A program made the position numbers and the translations under genes. From Cristatella mucedo (Eukaryota; Bryozoa; Phylactolaemata; Cristatellidae): a stretch of DNA of 64,000 nucleotides. The stretch lies in contig WPIO01000001.1 of assembly GCA_009760855.2 (NCBI GenBank), positions 8,554,501 through 8,618,500 on the forward strand. The letters run 5' to 3'. The notes beneath the pieces were generated by a model. It was given only the letters and a program-made list of their open reading frames with translations. It ran no database searches and had not been told where the DNA came from. Of the stretch, positions 1-10,299 are shown piece after piece; the stretch's first letter is position 1, and every line of letters begins with the position of its first letter.

Positions 1-1330
1 ATCCGAGTTCATTCTTCCTCCAGTCATGCGCTTACGTACTCTGCGCTCGGCACGCTCTTCAGCCTCCATTCGTCTCGCAACTCTTCACACTAAATTTACA
101 CTTTTAAAACTGGGCCTTCAGTTCGTGAGAGCTAAAAGTCAGGAACTCCCGTCAAATCTTTCCAATCTAAAGCATTGATTTTGCATCATTTAAGTCTCTT
201 CTAAAGATGCATCGGATCCGCTCTGCTCTCCCTCTGTCTAGGTGATTCTTTCATTAGTGCTCCGATTGCTTGACTGTGCACTATTCAAAACATATTACTA
301 ATCAGGGACCCTACCAACTAGCGACACTAAGTGTCTCCGCGTGTGCTTTTCCATGCTTGAGTTAGCTGATAGTTTGCTTGTCATCATTAAATTTTTACAA
401 CTGCTTATTTTGCAAGGAGTCTTAAAATGTCTAGATGTAGATTTTTTCCGTAAGCCACACTATGACAAACTTAGTATTGTTAAAAGACAAAAACAGTGAT
501 GAGCAATGAATTTTCTTGACTTTGGTTGGGCAGTTTTGTTTTAGATATCATGCTTTACCTTTATACTGGGCAGCATACCAGACATTGAAGTCTCAACGGT
601 TTTACCTCTATTTAATCTAAATCTATATATTACAATAAAACTATTTACATTTGTACGTGGCATTGAATAATCAATTGTGCTTGCTGACCACTATTCACAA
701 CCAGTAAGCAATTTAGAGGCTCTTAGGTAAATGTGATCCGTAGCCATTAAATCTATGCATGAAAGTAAACATTTTCATTTTGAAGAGGCACACTCCCCAC
801 ACAGCGAGTCATCTAAGCAATTTTAGCAATTCTAAACATTGCGACCGCCTGGTAGTTAGTGTAACATAATTTCCGAGCCTGCAGCCGATATCACTTATCA
901 CCAGCGATTTTACAGTAACAATAACTACTTGATCCCCAGTATCAAACTGACATTAGTAAAAAGACGGTTTCTTGATGGTCGCTTCAAAACTCTACGTCGC
1001 AAGGTTGTGGAAGTGTCCTTACGGATGAAGGAGGTCGCACGAATTATTTCACCCTAGAGATGGTTAGTCACGGCACCCCCAATGAGGGCACTTTTTTAGC
1101 AAATTATCTGCTAAGAAAACGTTACTTGCTCAATTTGGACGCTGTTAGATAACGATACCAGAGCCAGGTAAGGTAATAAGTTTGTTATTTCGCCTCTAAA
1201 CGCCTGTAGCTCACTACTTCCAGGTCTTCCTGCCAGTGAAATAACGCGCTTGCAGTCGGTGGAAACTATATAGCTGAGCTTGTCCTTTGTGAACACGGAA
1301 ACTATCGCATTACCCCGTTTCCCACCGACC
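1..1330. other. non-genic stretch, nothing recognised
   Basis: AT-leaning sequence without a convincing ORF on either strand, without a clear tandem repeat and without a recognisable transposon end. Open frames here are short, lack splice borders and have no family-like motifs. It may be intron, intergenic DNA or very old repeats. Confidence 0.5.
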
Positions 1331-1334
1331 GTTA

Positions 1335-1590
1335 CTGGCATAATAGTAACATAATAATATAATAGTCGTAATACATCTGCATAGCGCCTTCAAAGAACTT
1401 GATCTCTTTCTAGTCTTTTGACGCGTGCTGTAAGAGAAGCGTGATTAAATGGTTAGCGGTAGGAGTCAACAAACATAACATGGTTAGAGGTGACACGCAC
1501 AGGGTCAGCATGCAAAAGTGGTTTGCGGCAGCGTGGACAGCGTCACCATACGTAAGCACGCAAAGGACGAATCCCGTGGTCCCATTAAAT
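1335..1590 (-). mobile_element. LINE-A 3' end fragment
   Basis: Read on the minus strand this is the 3' untranslated end of the window's commonest non-LTR retrotransposon (called LINE-A here). It has the TAGAAAGAGAT...TTC...GGCGCTAT tail block, followed by an AT-rich terminus. The same text recurs at 3181, 8840, 9440, 32220, 48590 and 49310 on minus and at 3727, 16450, 41080 and 47600 on plus. No coding part of the element survives here. Confidence 0.7.
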
Positions 1591-1778
1591 GCTTCCCATC
1601 AGCCAGCGTATTGACTTCAAGGTTAGGTCACTCGTTCCCGTGAACTTCTCCGAGAATCTTAGTCCTCTGGCTTCTCATTGTATCACTCTAAGCCCTTCTA
1701 GCTCGGTTCGTTTAGCTGTGCCTCTAACTCGCTTTAGATCCTTTGGAAACCGCCGCGTCGGCTCCACTGATCTTAATA

Positions 1779-1962
1779 TGAAAAATATATATATAATATA
1801 ATTCATTTGTATAGCCCCCTGAGATAAATTGATCAATATTCAGGCGCTTCACTTATGCAACGGGGCTCAAGCCCACGACCTCGGTCATCGAATATATTCA
1901 TCTTGACCTTAGTCGTTAGGGGGAGCACATATACCGCTGGGCCAAACCAGCTGCATCTTAAC
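1779..1962 (-). mobile_element. tRNA-derived SINE (family SINE1)
   Basis: On the minus strand it starts with a tRNA-like head: box A-like TTTGGCCCAGCGGTATATG and box B-like GGGCTTGAGCCC. It then enters the tail block GAAGCGCCTGAATATTGATC...GGGGGCTATACAAATGAATT. Other copies lie at about 8240, 27515, 38225, 44320, 44853 and 56647. The tail resembles the 3' end of LINE-A. Confidence 0.75.
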
Positions 1963-1999
1963 CTTGGCTGATCCGAGAATTTCTTGTCTTGCATATCCA

Positions 2000-3160
2000 A
2001 TCCACATGTTTTCCCACTAGTTACTACAGTCAGGAGGAATCCACGAGCTAGCTCTCAGAGCTAAAGTGAGTACACAGCGTGGAGCTTTCGCCCTCTTAAC
2101 TAAATTGCTCTAGTCTTTCGGACATCAAACAATATCTTCAAAATTCTTACCTTTGCGACTGCAGTCTGTTCACTTTCTGCTACAAGCTTTCTTTAAAAAA
2201 AATAGAAAGCAACTTGGTTACACCCGGTCTAGGCTTTATAGAACTATGATAGCAGATCATTTAAAGGTGATTCTATAGCTGCGGAGAATATTTAAAGAAC
2301 CTTACTCTAGCTGGAAGGCGAGCCTCTATCTCCGCAGACCTAGCCCCCGAGTCCATTCTCGTGGACTCGTGTCTCGCTGTCTTGTGGCTTTTCCTAAAAT
2401 GAGAAAAAATCTGAAGGAGTAAAAACAAAGGTATACTTAAAGAAGGAGCTTTTAACGGTTTTATTATCAAACTTACTTAAAGATAACTTTCTGAAATTGC
2501 AGTCAAATTAAATACCTCCTGTCAGTAGAATCAGCGAGTCTTCCTCTCCTCACGAACCTTCGGCGATTAATCTCCACTCCTCCAGCAGCTGATGCTATTG
2601 ATTAATCAATCCCTTTTAGCCTATTCATGATCTTAATCTTTGTCTTAGTTTTAGAAGACTCTCGCAACCACACTCCAACTACTGTTTCAATTATACAGTC
2701 GTCCGTCGCCGCCACTTGGCGCTTCAACTTTTCCAGCTTCACTCTATTGGGGTTTTTCAAATATATTAATTAAAAAGTTGATCGAGATAGTGAACATGAA
2801 ACAGCGCCCGCTCGGTTGTCTGAGTCAATTACTTACTCATGTATTACAATAAAAATTAAAATTACTGTACGTTTGGACTGTAGGCCTATGCATTCGAGCA
2901 CCCTCACAAATCTTTCAACGCCATGTGCGGCCGCTCGACAACTCCTTGTGTGGGGCAAAACCTGTTTCCAAAAGATCTGGTATGGTGAAACCAAGCCTAT
3001 CAGAGCGTGCTGTTCACTGATTGACTATCCTATTCTCTAAATGTATACTAAAATGCACAATGATAATAATATGATATTTGTAACGTCTAATATGTCTTAT
3101 TTTCTCTTATTTTGTCATATACGTTGGGTAATACGAGCGGAATGGTGATTAAATGGGTGT
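2000..3160. other. non-genic stretch, nothing recognised
   Basis: No ORF with family-like composition, no convincing splice-bounded exon and no clear repeat. Short open frames at 2273-2470 (minus) and 2816-3040 (plus) have no supporting features. Confidence 0.45.
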
Positions 3161-3164
3161 TACT

Positions 3165-4010
3165 TAATAATCATAATAATTCATCTGTATAGAGTCCTCA
3201 GAGAACTGAATTTCTTTCTAGGGACTTTACAATGCTGTATAGAAAGCATTACCAAATGCTTGGTGGTAAAATCCACAAGCAGCAGACACAGTATAAGCAG
3301 GTACATGCACATGAAGTACGAATCGCAAAGACCCACCAAAAGCTGTAACAAAAAGGTGCGTTTTAAGCTTCTTTTCAAATGTCTTGTCAGGGGACGCTGT
3401 GGCGTACGTCGGTAGTGAGTTCCAGCCTTTGGAAGCATTGTAACTAAAGGCACGGCCTCCAACGGTTTTGAGGTTCGAACGAGATATGGCCAAACAATTT
3501 GAGTCAGAATAGCGGGTTGTACGATACTTCGCCTGGTGGGGTATAGTTCTGATAGGTAGGCTGGAGCCAGAGAATGGAGGAACATAAAGTAAGTGACTGA
3601 ACCTTGCAGTGGATACGCTGCTTGATTGGGAGCTAGTGCACGTCGGCGAGAAGTTGTGCTATGTGGCTATAGCGACGCTCACGTCAGATGAGCCTAGCTG
3701 CAAAGTTTTGCACCGATGCGTACTGACACTGTGCATGCTGCCACTAACCAGACTCGCATGCTGACCCTGTGCATGTCACCCCTAACCATGTTATTCTTCT
3801 TGTTTATTGAGCATGCTACTACTAACCATTCGATCGTGTTTCATTTGCAGCCAATGTAAAGCGCTTAGAAAAAGATTGAGTTTTCTGAGGGGTTTTTATA
3901 AAGTGCATTATTATTATTATTATTATTAACAGTAAGCATGATTTCACACGCAGGGAGACCAGCAAGCAATGGGCTGCAGAAGTCGAGACAGGATGTCACA
4001 AATGCAGCCA
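3165..4010 (-). mobile_element. LINE-A 3' region, broken by a nested insertion
   Basis: Minus-strand copy of LINE-A. The reverse transcriptase C-terminal relic is visible at 3585-3400 (SLAPAYLSELYPTRRSIV, a motif typical of the L2/CR1-like group), followed by the 3' untranslated region and tail near 3181. The copy is interrupted at about 3720 by a plus-oriented LINE-A tail. It seems to resume at about 3930, where the text matches the region that follows the same point in the 8.8-9.8 kb copy. Frameshifts and stops make it dead. Confidence 0.7.
3725..3928 (+). mobile_element. LINE-A 3' tail with (ATT)n end, inserted in another copy
   Basis: Severely 5'-truncated plus-strand LINE-A copy. It carries the CATGCTGCCACTAACCA and GTGCATGTCACCCCTAACCA blocks seen at 16465-16520, then AAAGCGCTTAG...GAGTTTTCTGAGGGG and a (ATT)n tail at 3906-3928. 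It lies in opposite orientation inside the copy spanning 3165-4010, so it is the younger of the two. Confidence 0.75.
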
Positions 4011-4604
4011 ATTTAGAATTTAGTAATCCTGTCTAAGCAAGCCCAAATTTTGCTAATGTTATGAAGTTGAAAATAGCATTTCATGCCCACGGGCTCAAAT
4101 AATGTTAAAACCTATATTTAGAGGCTCGTAAACAGGTTTCTATGCTCTAAAAATAACAATAGCATATACTGACTACGACGGTATTTGATTTTTAAAGAAA
4201 GAATCCTACTTCGCGGAAATTCATTTATCATGGTAGAGTCTGGAACTGATTAACTGCGATAAACGAGGGACAACTGTATACGTGTTATTAATATCGATTT
4301 TTGAAGCTCTCATATACTTTGAAATTATCTCTCTTCTACAGTTTAGACTTTTGAAACTCCTGTTTGATTGCGAGACGAACCGATTGAAAGAATTACATTG
4401 GATTTTATCAGTTTGGTTACTCTATGAAGTCGCATGACAGTGACTGTGACCAGCTCCTCACTGATGTCGCACAATGGCTCCCACATATGACTGCTTTGGC
4501 TAGGACAGGGAAAAAGCATCCGTATTTGGGCTTCCGCTTCTCAGAATCAAGGTTTTTCAGTTGAAAATACCTTCTCATAGAATTTTCTTAATTTTACTCG
4601 CATC

Positions 4605-4841
4605 CTACAGTAACGCTGAAAATCTGCTGCTTTCAAGCCGCATTTTTTTTCGATTGATCTTTTCTTCCCGCAAAGACGCATTGATTGTTCTGATGAGATT
4701 CTGACATTCATTTAAAAACTCATGCTCTGCCGTGGTGAGGCAGTAATTGAGGAATGTCTTGCCTGCCTTATCTAGCCAACGTTCGCAAACTCCGATTATT
4801 TTGCAGCCATGCTTCTTCTGGTTCGAGTGCTCATGATCCAT
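4605..4841 (-). CDS. hypothetical small protein or exon, 78 codons
   Basis: ATG-initiated minus-strand ORF ending in TAG. The product is basic and helix-prone. It has four cysteines (CKII, VCER, YCLT, ECQN) and a charged stretch near the end (LREEKINRKK). I do not recognise a family and see no signal peptide or membrane segment. Its start is only about 215 bases from the ATG at 5056 on the other strand, so the two would be divergently transcribed if both are real. Composition is more protein-like than most random ORFs in this window, but there is no independent support. Confidence 0.25.
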   Translation of the reverse strand: MDHEHSNQKKHGCKIIGVCERWLDKAGKTFLNYCLTTAEHEFLNECQNLIRTINASLREEKINRKKMRLESSRFSALL

Positions 4842-5055
4842 TGTGAAGGATGAGAATTACATGCAATCGTCCTAGGGTTCGTCGCAAGGTCGGTCGGTAG
4901 GAGTCTGACTGGCTGACTGGCTGACTCGGCGGTTTTCTAGATTTTCTTCCTCGTATATCAGGCGGGCGGGCACAGCCAGTAGCCAATTGTGCATCTACGC
5001 ACTGCACAATTGAGTGTCGACAAAATGGACAGAATAAATCGGTCATTCCTTGCTA

Positions 5056-5274
5056 ATGTGCATCCAAGCGCTTGCCACGTTTGGCGCGTGGTTTTTAGTT
5101 TTGGTTTTAGCATCGCTACACACCTCGCTGATTGCCAGCACGCTTTGCATCGTGCCGGCCGTTGTGTCCAAGTTCCAAGCTCGAGAGATAAGCAGCAATG
5201 ACCTTCGACGAACTGTCTTCGCGAGAAACTGTGTGCTTAAATCTATTCACGCAGATCTTGCGACTTCCCGGGAA
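5056..5274 (+). CDS. possible first coding exon with signal peptide
   Basis: ORF opening at ATG 5056, with a strongly hydrophobic start (residues 5-35: LATFGAWFLVLVLASLHTSL and onward) that looks like a signal peptide or signal anchor. It then becomes polar (SKFQAREISSNDLRRTVF). After 73 codons it meets a strong donor, GAA|GTAAGT at 5275, in phase 0. The frame stays open a little past the donor. No family recognised, and the downstream partner exon is unknown; the ORF at 15277-15583 starts in phase 0 but lies 10 kb away. An alternative in-frame start is the TTG at 5050, and a different frame has ATG at 5025. Confidence 0.3.
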
Positions 5275-5934
5275 GTAAGTGATCAATCACATCGCGACGA
5301 CGAGGGACATGAAAAAAGGCACGAGCAGCTCTAGCCTTCTTGCTCAACTTTAGATCGGCAGGAAGACATTTCGAGGCCTGCGCTGAGAGATTGTAATATC
5401 GCAACGTAACGGATTGCGGCACGCGTCGCAAATTAAATCGTAATGCTTTGTCTCGCGACAAGCTTAGTCATCGACATGCAAATTTTAACGGGACTCAGCA
5501 AACGGCGGAACTTGCAAGAGCGAATCGAGACCTTTGGCCAATCCCGGCAACAATTTAGTATCTGTCAGAACAAAAGTGCTTGAAGACTGATGTCGAACGC
5601 GTCGGTCGCCGATTCGTTTTGTCGCGGGCGAACCTTCTCCGACCACTCCAGCGGCGTGCGCACTCGCTCGCTCCCACGTCCCTCTGCGCCGCCGTCGGCT
5701 CGGGCCGGTGGGCGTCTGTCGAATGCGTCTCGCGCACGCGGCAGCCGTTCCGATGTATGGATTGGCGAGGCGCGCGGCCGACAAGATGGCGCATCGATCT
5801 GTCACCCCAATCTATCTGTCACCCCAAAAAACCCGAGTAGGTTGGGCTCGTCGTTGCTGAGGCGCGGCCGAGCTACGGCGGTGGCGGCGGCCGCACGTGG
5901 CGGCGACGGCGACGATCGCGGTCGCGGGCCTCGC

Positions 5935-5992
5935 GTGGAGCTCCACTAGTCGTCGTCTAGTCGTCGTCCACTAGTCGTGGAGCTCCACTAGT
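5935..5992. repeat. duplicated palindrome GTGGAGCTCCAC
   Basis: The 16-base string GTGGAGCTCCACTAGT occurs at 5935-5950 and again at 5977-5992. Between them lie copies of CTAGTCGTCGT. GTGGAGCTCCAC is a perfect 12-base palindrome. The second copy overlaps the TAG stop of the minus ORF (5988-5990). Confidence 0.7.
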
Positions 5993-7739
5993 TCGTCAGC
6001 TCCGCGCAGCGCTCCGCCAGGCAGATCAGGTCGGACGCCATGACCTCGGTCACGCGCTGCACGTCCTGCAGCAGAGCGCAGCTGAGGCAGAGCGCTCGCT
6101 CGAGGGCGCGATTTCTCTCCACCTGTGCGTCCAGAGCAGCCCGGCACTCGCGCAGCTGCACCTCCGCCTCCTTCTCCTCGTCATCCTCCTCCAGCGGCGC
6201 CGCCGCCACCACTACGCTGTCGTCGGCTCGTGCGACGGGGCCGCGTCCTTCTTCCGCCGATGCCGGCACGCAGCGCCGCCCGGCATCACAACGAGCCGCC
6301 GAGTCGTCGAACGCGGCGGCGCACCCTGCCGCCAGATCGATGGTCGGCGGCCTCCGGCGGCGGCCGTCTCCGCTTTGCGAAGCCGGAGCGAGCTCGGCGG
6401 CCCAGCGGCCTGAAGCTCCGGGCTCCGTACGCTCGAACGGCTCCTCCGAGAAGACGGCTTGCCGCGGCCTCTCGTCGCCACTCGGCCTCGCCCCCTGACC
6501 TCGTCCGAGTGGCCGCGCGGCGGCTGCGGCAGGCGCTCGGACTGCGCACGTCGCGACAGCTGGCTGCCGGACGTGGGCGCCGGCGCCGTGCTCCTGCGCC
6601 CGCCGCTCCGCCTGTCCGCTCTGTCGGCACGGCTGTCCTCCGGCCTGTAGCTGCCGCAGCGGCGGCGGCGGCGGCGGCGGCAGGTCGCCCAGAGTCGACG
6701 GCTGCTCCGCCGACTCGCCCGGCGGCCAGGCGGGGCCGGCGCGAGCGCAGCCGCCTCCTAACTCGGCCGCCGCCAGACGCCGCCGCGAGGCGGCCCGGAA
6801 CGTCTCGTCGCGGCCCGGCGTGCTGGCGGCGGCGGCGCCGCCGCCGCCGCCGCCGGGCAAAGGCGGCGGCGAGCAGCCGGCGGGACCAAGCTGGTGCGGC
6901 GGCGTGCGGGCGGAAGGCGGAACTGCCGGCGGCGGCGGCGTCGTCGTCGGCCGTGGCGCCGCTCGTCGAACGCGCCAGCTTCCGCCTTCGGCCGTTTGGT
7001 TCGGGCCAAGAGCGAAGCCGCCTGCAGTCGGTCCCTCGGCGAATGACGGGCTGGCGCTCGGCTGCCACGCGGAGGCGCGTAGCTCCGACGACGACGACGG
7101 TTCCGCGTCGGCCGCTGGAGACGCCGGAAGCGATCTGTCCGCTTCTCGCCGAGCCCGGAAAGCGAGCAGTCTGCTGCCGCTGAATATCGAAGTGCTCGAG
7201 GGCGAGGTGGTGGATCGCGGCGACCGGCCGTCATCAGTCCGCGCCGTTAAACTTAGTGGAACCATCGACGCCACCGTCGACGCGGCGGCCGCCGCCGCCT
7301 CGGAGGAGGGGCCGCAGAGCGCACTGAAGAAGGTCGCATCCGGGCTGCCCGAGCTGCAGCCGCCGCCGCCACCGCCGCGCTGCAGCGAGTCCAACACTTT
7401 CGTCATGCGTCGCATGTTCCGCTGGTGGCATTCGATCAGTTTCTCCACGTCGTCGCTGACCAGGCGAATGCTTTTGTACTTGCAGAACGCCGCCCGTAGC
7501 GCGTCCGGAAGCAGCCCTCGCGAGCTGTCGGCGCGCCCGCTGAGGCGCCGCAGGAACCACAGCTCGGCGGCTTTATAGCGGATCTCGCGCTCGGCTGCTG
7601 CGGCGCTCGACGCGCGATCGAATGCTCGACGCCAGTCGTTCCTCGCGGTCACGAACAGCTCATCAGTCGAAGGCGCTTCCTTATATCTCGGCCACATTCG
7701 GCTGATGAGGCGAAGGACGACTCTGGGATACCTTCCCAA
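5988..7739 (-). CDS. large unidentified protein or exon, about 570-583 codons
   Basis: Long minus-strand ORF ending at TAG 5988. The first upstream start is a TTG at 7739. The first ATG in frame is at 7697 (MWPRYKEAPSTDEL), giving about 569 residues, and the ORF may also be a 3' exon entered through a splice acceptor. The first 110 residues (to QRNMRRMTKVLDSLQ) and the last 60 (REC...NRALERALCLSCALLQ...) look like structured, helical, partly coiled-coil protein. The middle is Ala/Gly/Pro/Ser/Arg-rich low complexity with proline runs. Composition alone keeps other frames open here (up to 352 codons on plus), so the middle is less certain than the ends. No domain family recognised; no enzyme motif, signal peptide or membrane segment seen. 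Confidence 0.5.
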   Translation of the reverse strand: MGRYPRVVLRLISRMWPRYKEAPSTDELFVTARNDWRRAFDRASSAAAAEREIRYKAAELWFLRRLSGRADSSRGLLPDALRAAFCKYKSIRLVSDDVEKLIECHQRNMRRMTKVLDSLQRGGGGGGCSSGSPDATFFSALCGPSSEAAAAAASTVASMVPLSLTARTDDGRSPRSTTSPSSTSIFSGSRLLAFRARREADRSLPASPAADAEPSSSSELRASAWQPSASPSFAEGPTAGGFALGPNQTAEGGSWRVRRAAPRPTTTPPPPAVPPSARTPPHQLGPAGCSPPPLPGGGGGGAAAASTPGRDETFRAASRRRLAAAELGGGCARAGPAWPPGESAEQPSTLGDLPPPPPPPLRQLQAGGQPCRQSGQAERRAQEHGAGAHVRQPAVATCAVRAPAAAAARPLGRGQGARPSGDERPRQAVFSEEPFERTEPGASGRWAAELAPASQSGDGRRRRPPTIDLAAGCAAAFDDSAARCDAGRRCVPASAEEGRGPVARADDSVVVAAAPLEEDDEEKEAEVQLRECRAALDAQVERNRALERALCLSCALLQDVQRVTEVMASDLICLAERCAELTN

Positions 7740-8239
7740 GCGTCCCTAGGCGTCCGGGCCTAACGACCAACAATTGATTTCAAGCTTAATGCGCTGCCGA
7801 CGCTTCGGGAAAGCAGCTTCGTGTCAATTACTGCCGCCGCTCGCAGGATTCAGCTCCAGCGCTAGCTTTGCTTGAATCTGAGCGCGTTGCTTTGAATAGT
7901 TCGACGAGAGCAAATTTCGATCGTCTCCCCCGCCCCCGCCCCGCGCCCCCGCCCCGCGCCCCGAGGCCGGAGCTCCAGGCGCATGCTTAACTCCTCCTTC
8001 TGTACCGCACACGCGGATTATTGTAGGAGTCATTCTTGGCAGTCTGCTGCTGAAGTATATAGCTTAGCTAGGTGTGTGTCCTTAGCAGCATGGCCACTAC
8101 CCGTCAAGAGAAGTGTTCGGGTAGATTAGACGGACACCCGTTCGCTGGCCTGGCGAAGATGCCACGCCCACAAACGGTTTGAATCGGCGGCATCGGGGTC
8201 TTTTAATATGAAATGTAAACTGCATGGATCTGCAGCAGA

Positions 8240-8397
8240 ACTACTATTATATAAATATATAATTCATTTATATAGCGCCCCAAGAGAACTTAATCTCTAT
8301 TCAGGCGCTTCACATATGCCTCGGGGCTCGAGCCAACGACCTCAGTCAAACCTTAGTAGGAGCGAGCACCCTAACCGTTAGACCAAACCAGCTCGGT
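8240..8397 (-). mobile_element. tRNA-derived SINE (SINE1)
   Basis: Minus-strand copy with box A-like TGGTCTAACGGTTAGGGTGC, box B-like TTGGCTCGAGCCC, then TGAAGCGCCTGAATAGAGAT and the tail GGGGCGCTATATAAATGAATTA. One of the best preserved copies. Confidence 0.85.
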
Positions 8398-8559
8398 GGT
8401 CGGTTGTCGGCAGTTCGACAGCGAACGCATACGATCATCTGCGCACAGGAAGCCGACGGGGGCGTCGGGATGCATAGAGAGAGCCGAGGCGCTCGCAGTG
8501 GCAGTCAGCTGATCAGACCGCTTCGTTTGCGTAGCGGCAGAGGAGCTACAAAAAAAATC

Positions 8560-8735
8560 CTAGCTGATTAAACAGCCTCTTTTTGTATAGCGACAGAAGA
8601 GCCTTGAAGGCTATCACCACCGCTTGCAGTGGCGATACAGAATCTCCCACCGCAGGAATCGAACCCACGACCTCGGGACCGAGGTCGTGAAACCAACCGC
8701 CTTACCTAGTGTGCCATCACGGCTCACCAAGCTAA
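8560..8735 (-). mobile_element. tRNA-derived SINE (family SINE2)
   Basis: On minus: a tRNA-like head with box B-like GGGTTCGATTCCTGC, preceded by CGACCTCGGTCCCGAGGTCG. The body is GCCACTGCAAGCGGTGGTGA, TAGCCTTCAAGGCTCTTCTG, and the end is TCGCTATACAAAAAGAGGCTG. Related copies lie at about 19690, 33215, 44705, 48260, 50115, 52500 and 63430. The 3' end differs from SINE1, so a different LINE probably mobilised it. Confidence 0.8.
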
Positions 8736-8837
8736 ACCTATTCGTCCTAAACCAGCGCCTCGAACGGCCCGTCATCAGAGTGGCCATGTTTTTGCGCTCG
8801 CTGTGATTGCCGCCACGGCGCTTGCTAAGCTCGAATA

Positions 8838-9830
8838 ATAATAATAATAATATATTTGTATAGCAACCTCGGAGAATTTAATCTCCTTCTAGGCACTTAA
8901 AACACGCTGCATAGGAAGCGTGGTCAAATGGTTAGTGGTCGCAAGCTCAATGTCAACAAGCATAACTTTGTTAGAGGCGAGACACACACAGGATTAGCAT
9001 GAAAGTATGGTTAATGGCAGCATGCACACTTTCAGCACGCAAAAGCACACAATGAAGAAAACACATAGACACACTAAATGCTGTAATAATTATATGCGTT
9101 TTTAACTCCTTTTATATGTCGTCAAGTCGGGAAATGTAGTGACGCCAGTCGGAAGTGGCTTTGGCTTTGGGAGCGTACGAAATAAAGTTACGGTCTCCAA
9201 AGGATTTGAGGTACGTACGAGGTGTAGCTAAACTATTGGATTTAAAAAAGAGAGTGGTACGATGCTTACCTGATCGGTGAGTAGATCTGATAGGTAGGTT
9301 GGAGTCAAAGAATGAATGGACCTAAAAGTGAGTGAAGAATTCTTGAAGCCGATGAGTTGCCTGTCGGCGAGAAGTGGTGTGATGTTGCAACTGCGACGCT
9401 CACGACAGATGTAATGATAATAGATAATAATAATAGCACACTGTACAGCACCCTCGGAGAACTTAATCTCTTTCTAGGCACTTTAAATTTGCTGCAAAGG
9501 AAGCATGATTGAATGGTTAGTAATAGTATACTCAGTAAATAACAAGAATAACATGGCTAGAGGCGACATGCACAGGGTCAGCATCCAAAAACGGTTAGTA
9601 GCAGCATGCACAGCGTCAGCACGCGTGTAATCTTTAATTTAACGTAATGTATCTCCGTTTGTAACCACAAAGCCACAAAGAACACGTGGGTGTTACGCAG
9701 GAGATTCGATCATGCAGACCAGCTTGGCTGCAGAGTTTTACACTAACTGTAAGCACTTTGTTGCACAGGCCGGTCGACCAGCAAGCAGTGAGTTCTAGAA
9801 GTATAGTAGGGATGTCACAAAGGGTACGGA
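8838..9830 (-). mobile_element. LINE-A 3' region with further LINE ends inserted
   Basis: Minus-strand LINE-A starting at an (ATT)n/(AAT)n tail at 8838 and running to about 9425 with the same blocks as 3165-3720. A second LINE-A tail follows at 9425-9635. At 9640-9712 comes the 3' end of a second family (LINE-B; compare 18030-18075 on plus). LINE-A text then resumes at about 9713-9830. All parts are 5'-truncated and non-coding. Confidence 0.65.
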
Positions 9831-9920
9831 AATTCCCCCTGGACTTCTCCCGGACATTTCCCCCTGGGCTAGGACATTCCCCCAGGGGTAGGGCATTTCC
9901 TCCCCTCCCGTATGGAAATG
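9828..9920. repeat. short imperfect tandem repeat rich in GGACATTTCCCC-like units
   Basis: Four imperfect units of about 20 bases (GGAAATTCCCCCTGGA, GGACATTTCCCCCTGGG, GGACATTCCCCCAGGGG, GGGCATTTCC). The units resemble kappaB-type sites (GGGRNWYYCC), but this is a sequence likeness only. Confidence 0.5.
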
Positions 9921-10202
9921 TCATGATATAAACTGTCTCGCTTACATATCTTGTAAACAATATAATATAGTATATAATACATAGCACATTCCTACATTAT
10001 AGTCATTAGAAATGCGGTCTCTGCGGCTCTGATTTTCGGCAGACCACCGAGGTCAAATCTCTGCCTCAGGCGGCCAGCAGCAGACGCTCTCGGCAGCAGC
10101 CGCGAGCGCGTGGCAGTATCATCGACCGCCGCCACTGACGCCGCCGCCGCTGCCGCCCCTCCTGACATCAGCACCGCCGGCTACCGCCCGTCCAAAGCTC
10201 AC

Positions 10203-10281
10203 CGCCGCCACCGCCGCAGTCGTTGCTGCACCGGGCGTTGACCGCCGACGCCGCACTCGCCGTACCGCCTCCGTCGGTCAT
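10203..10281 (-). CDS. possible first coding exon in a small CpG island
   Basis: ATG at 10281 in a GC-rich patch (about 10030-10280), followed by 26 codons of small residues (MTDGGGTASAASAVNARC...) and a donor CGGCG|GTGAGC at 10202, in phase 1. Such a glycine/alanine-rich first exon in a CpG island is common in animal genes. It could be the 5' exon of the gene represented by the 5988-7739 ORF, but the phases I can find there (0 or 2) do not match simply. No homology seen. Confidence 0.22.
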
Positions 10282-10299
10282 GTTATCGATTCGTCGCTT

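Larger units (their letters stand above)
5560..7760. promoter_or_regulatory. CpG-rich island
   Basis: About 2.2 kb of very GC-rich, CpG-dense DNA in an otherwise moderate-GC window. All six frames are nearly stop-free because of composition. It coincides with the 583-codon minus ORF. Such islands in animal genomes usually mark promoters or GC-rich coding exons; here it may simply be the coding exon. Confidence 0.5.

Noticed and set aside
6125..7183. 352-codon plus ORF and several other long frames in the GC-rich island
   Set aside because: Very high GC removes stops in all frames. Their products are Arg/Ala/Pro-rich without structured segments, unlike the ends of the minus ORF.
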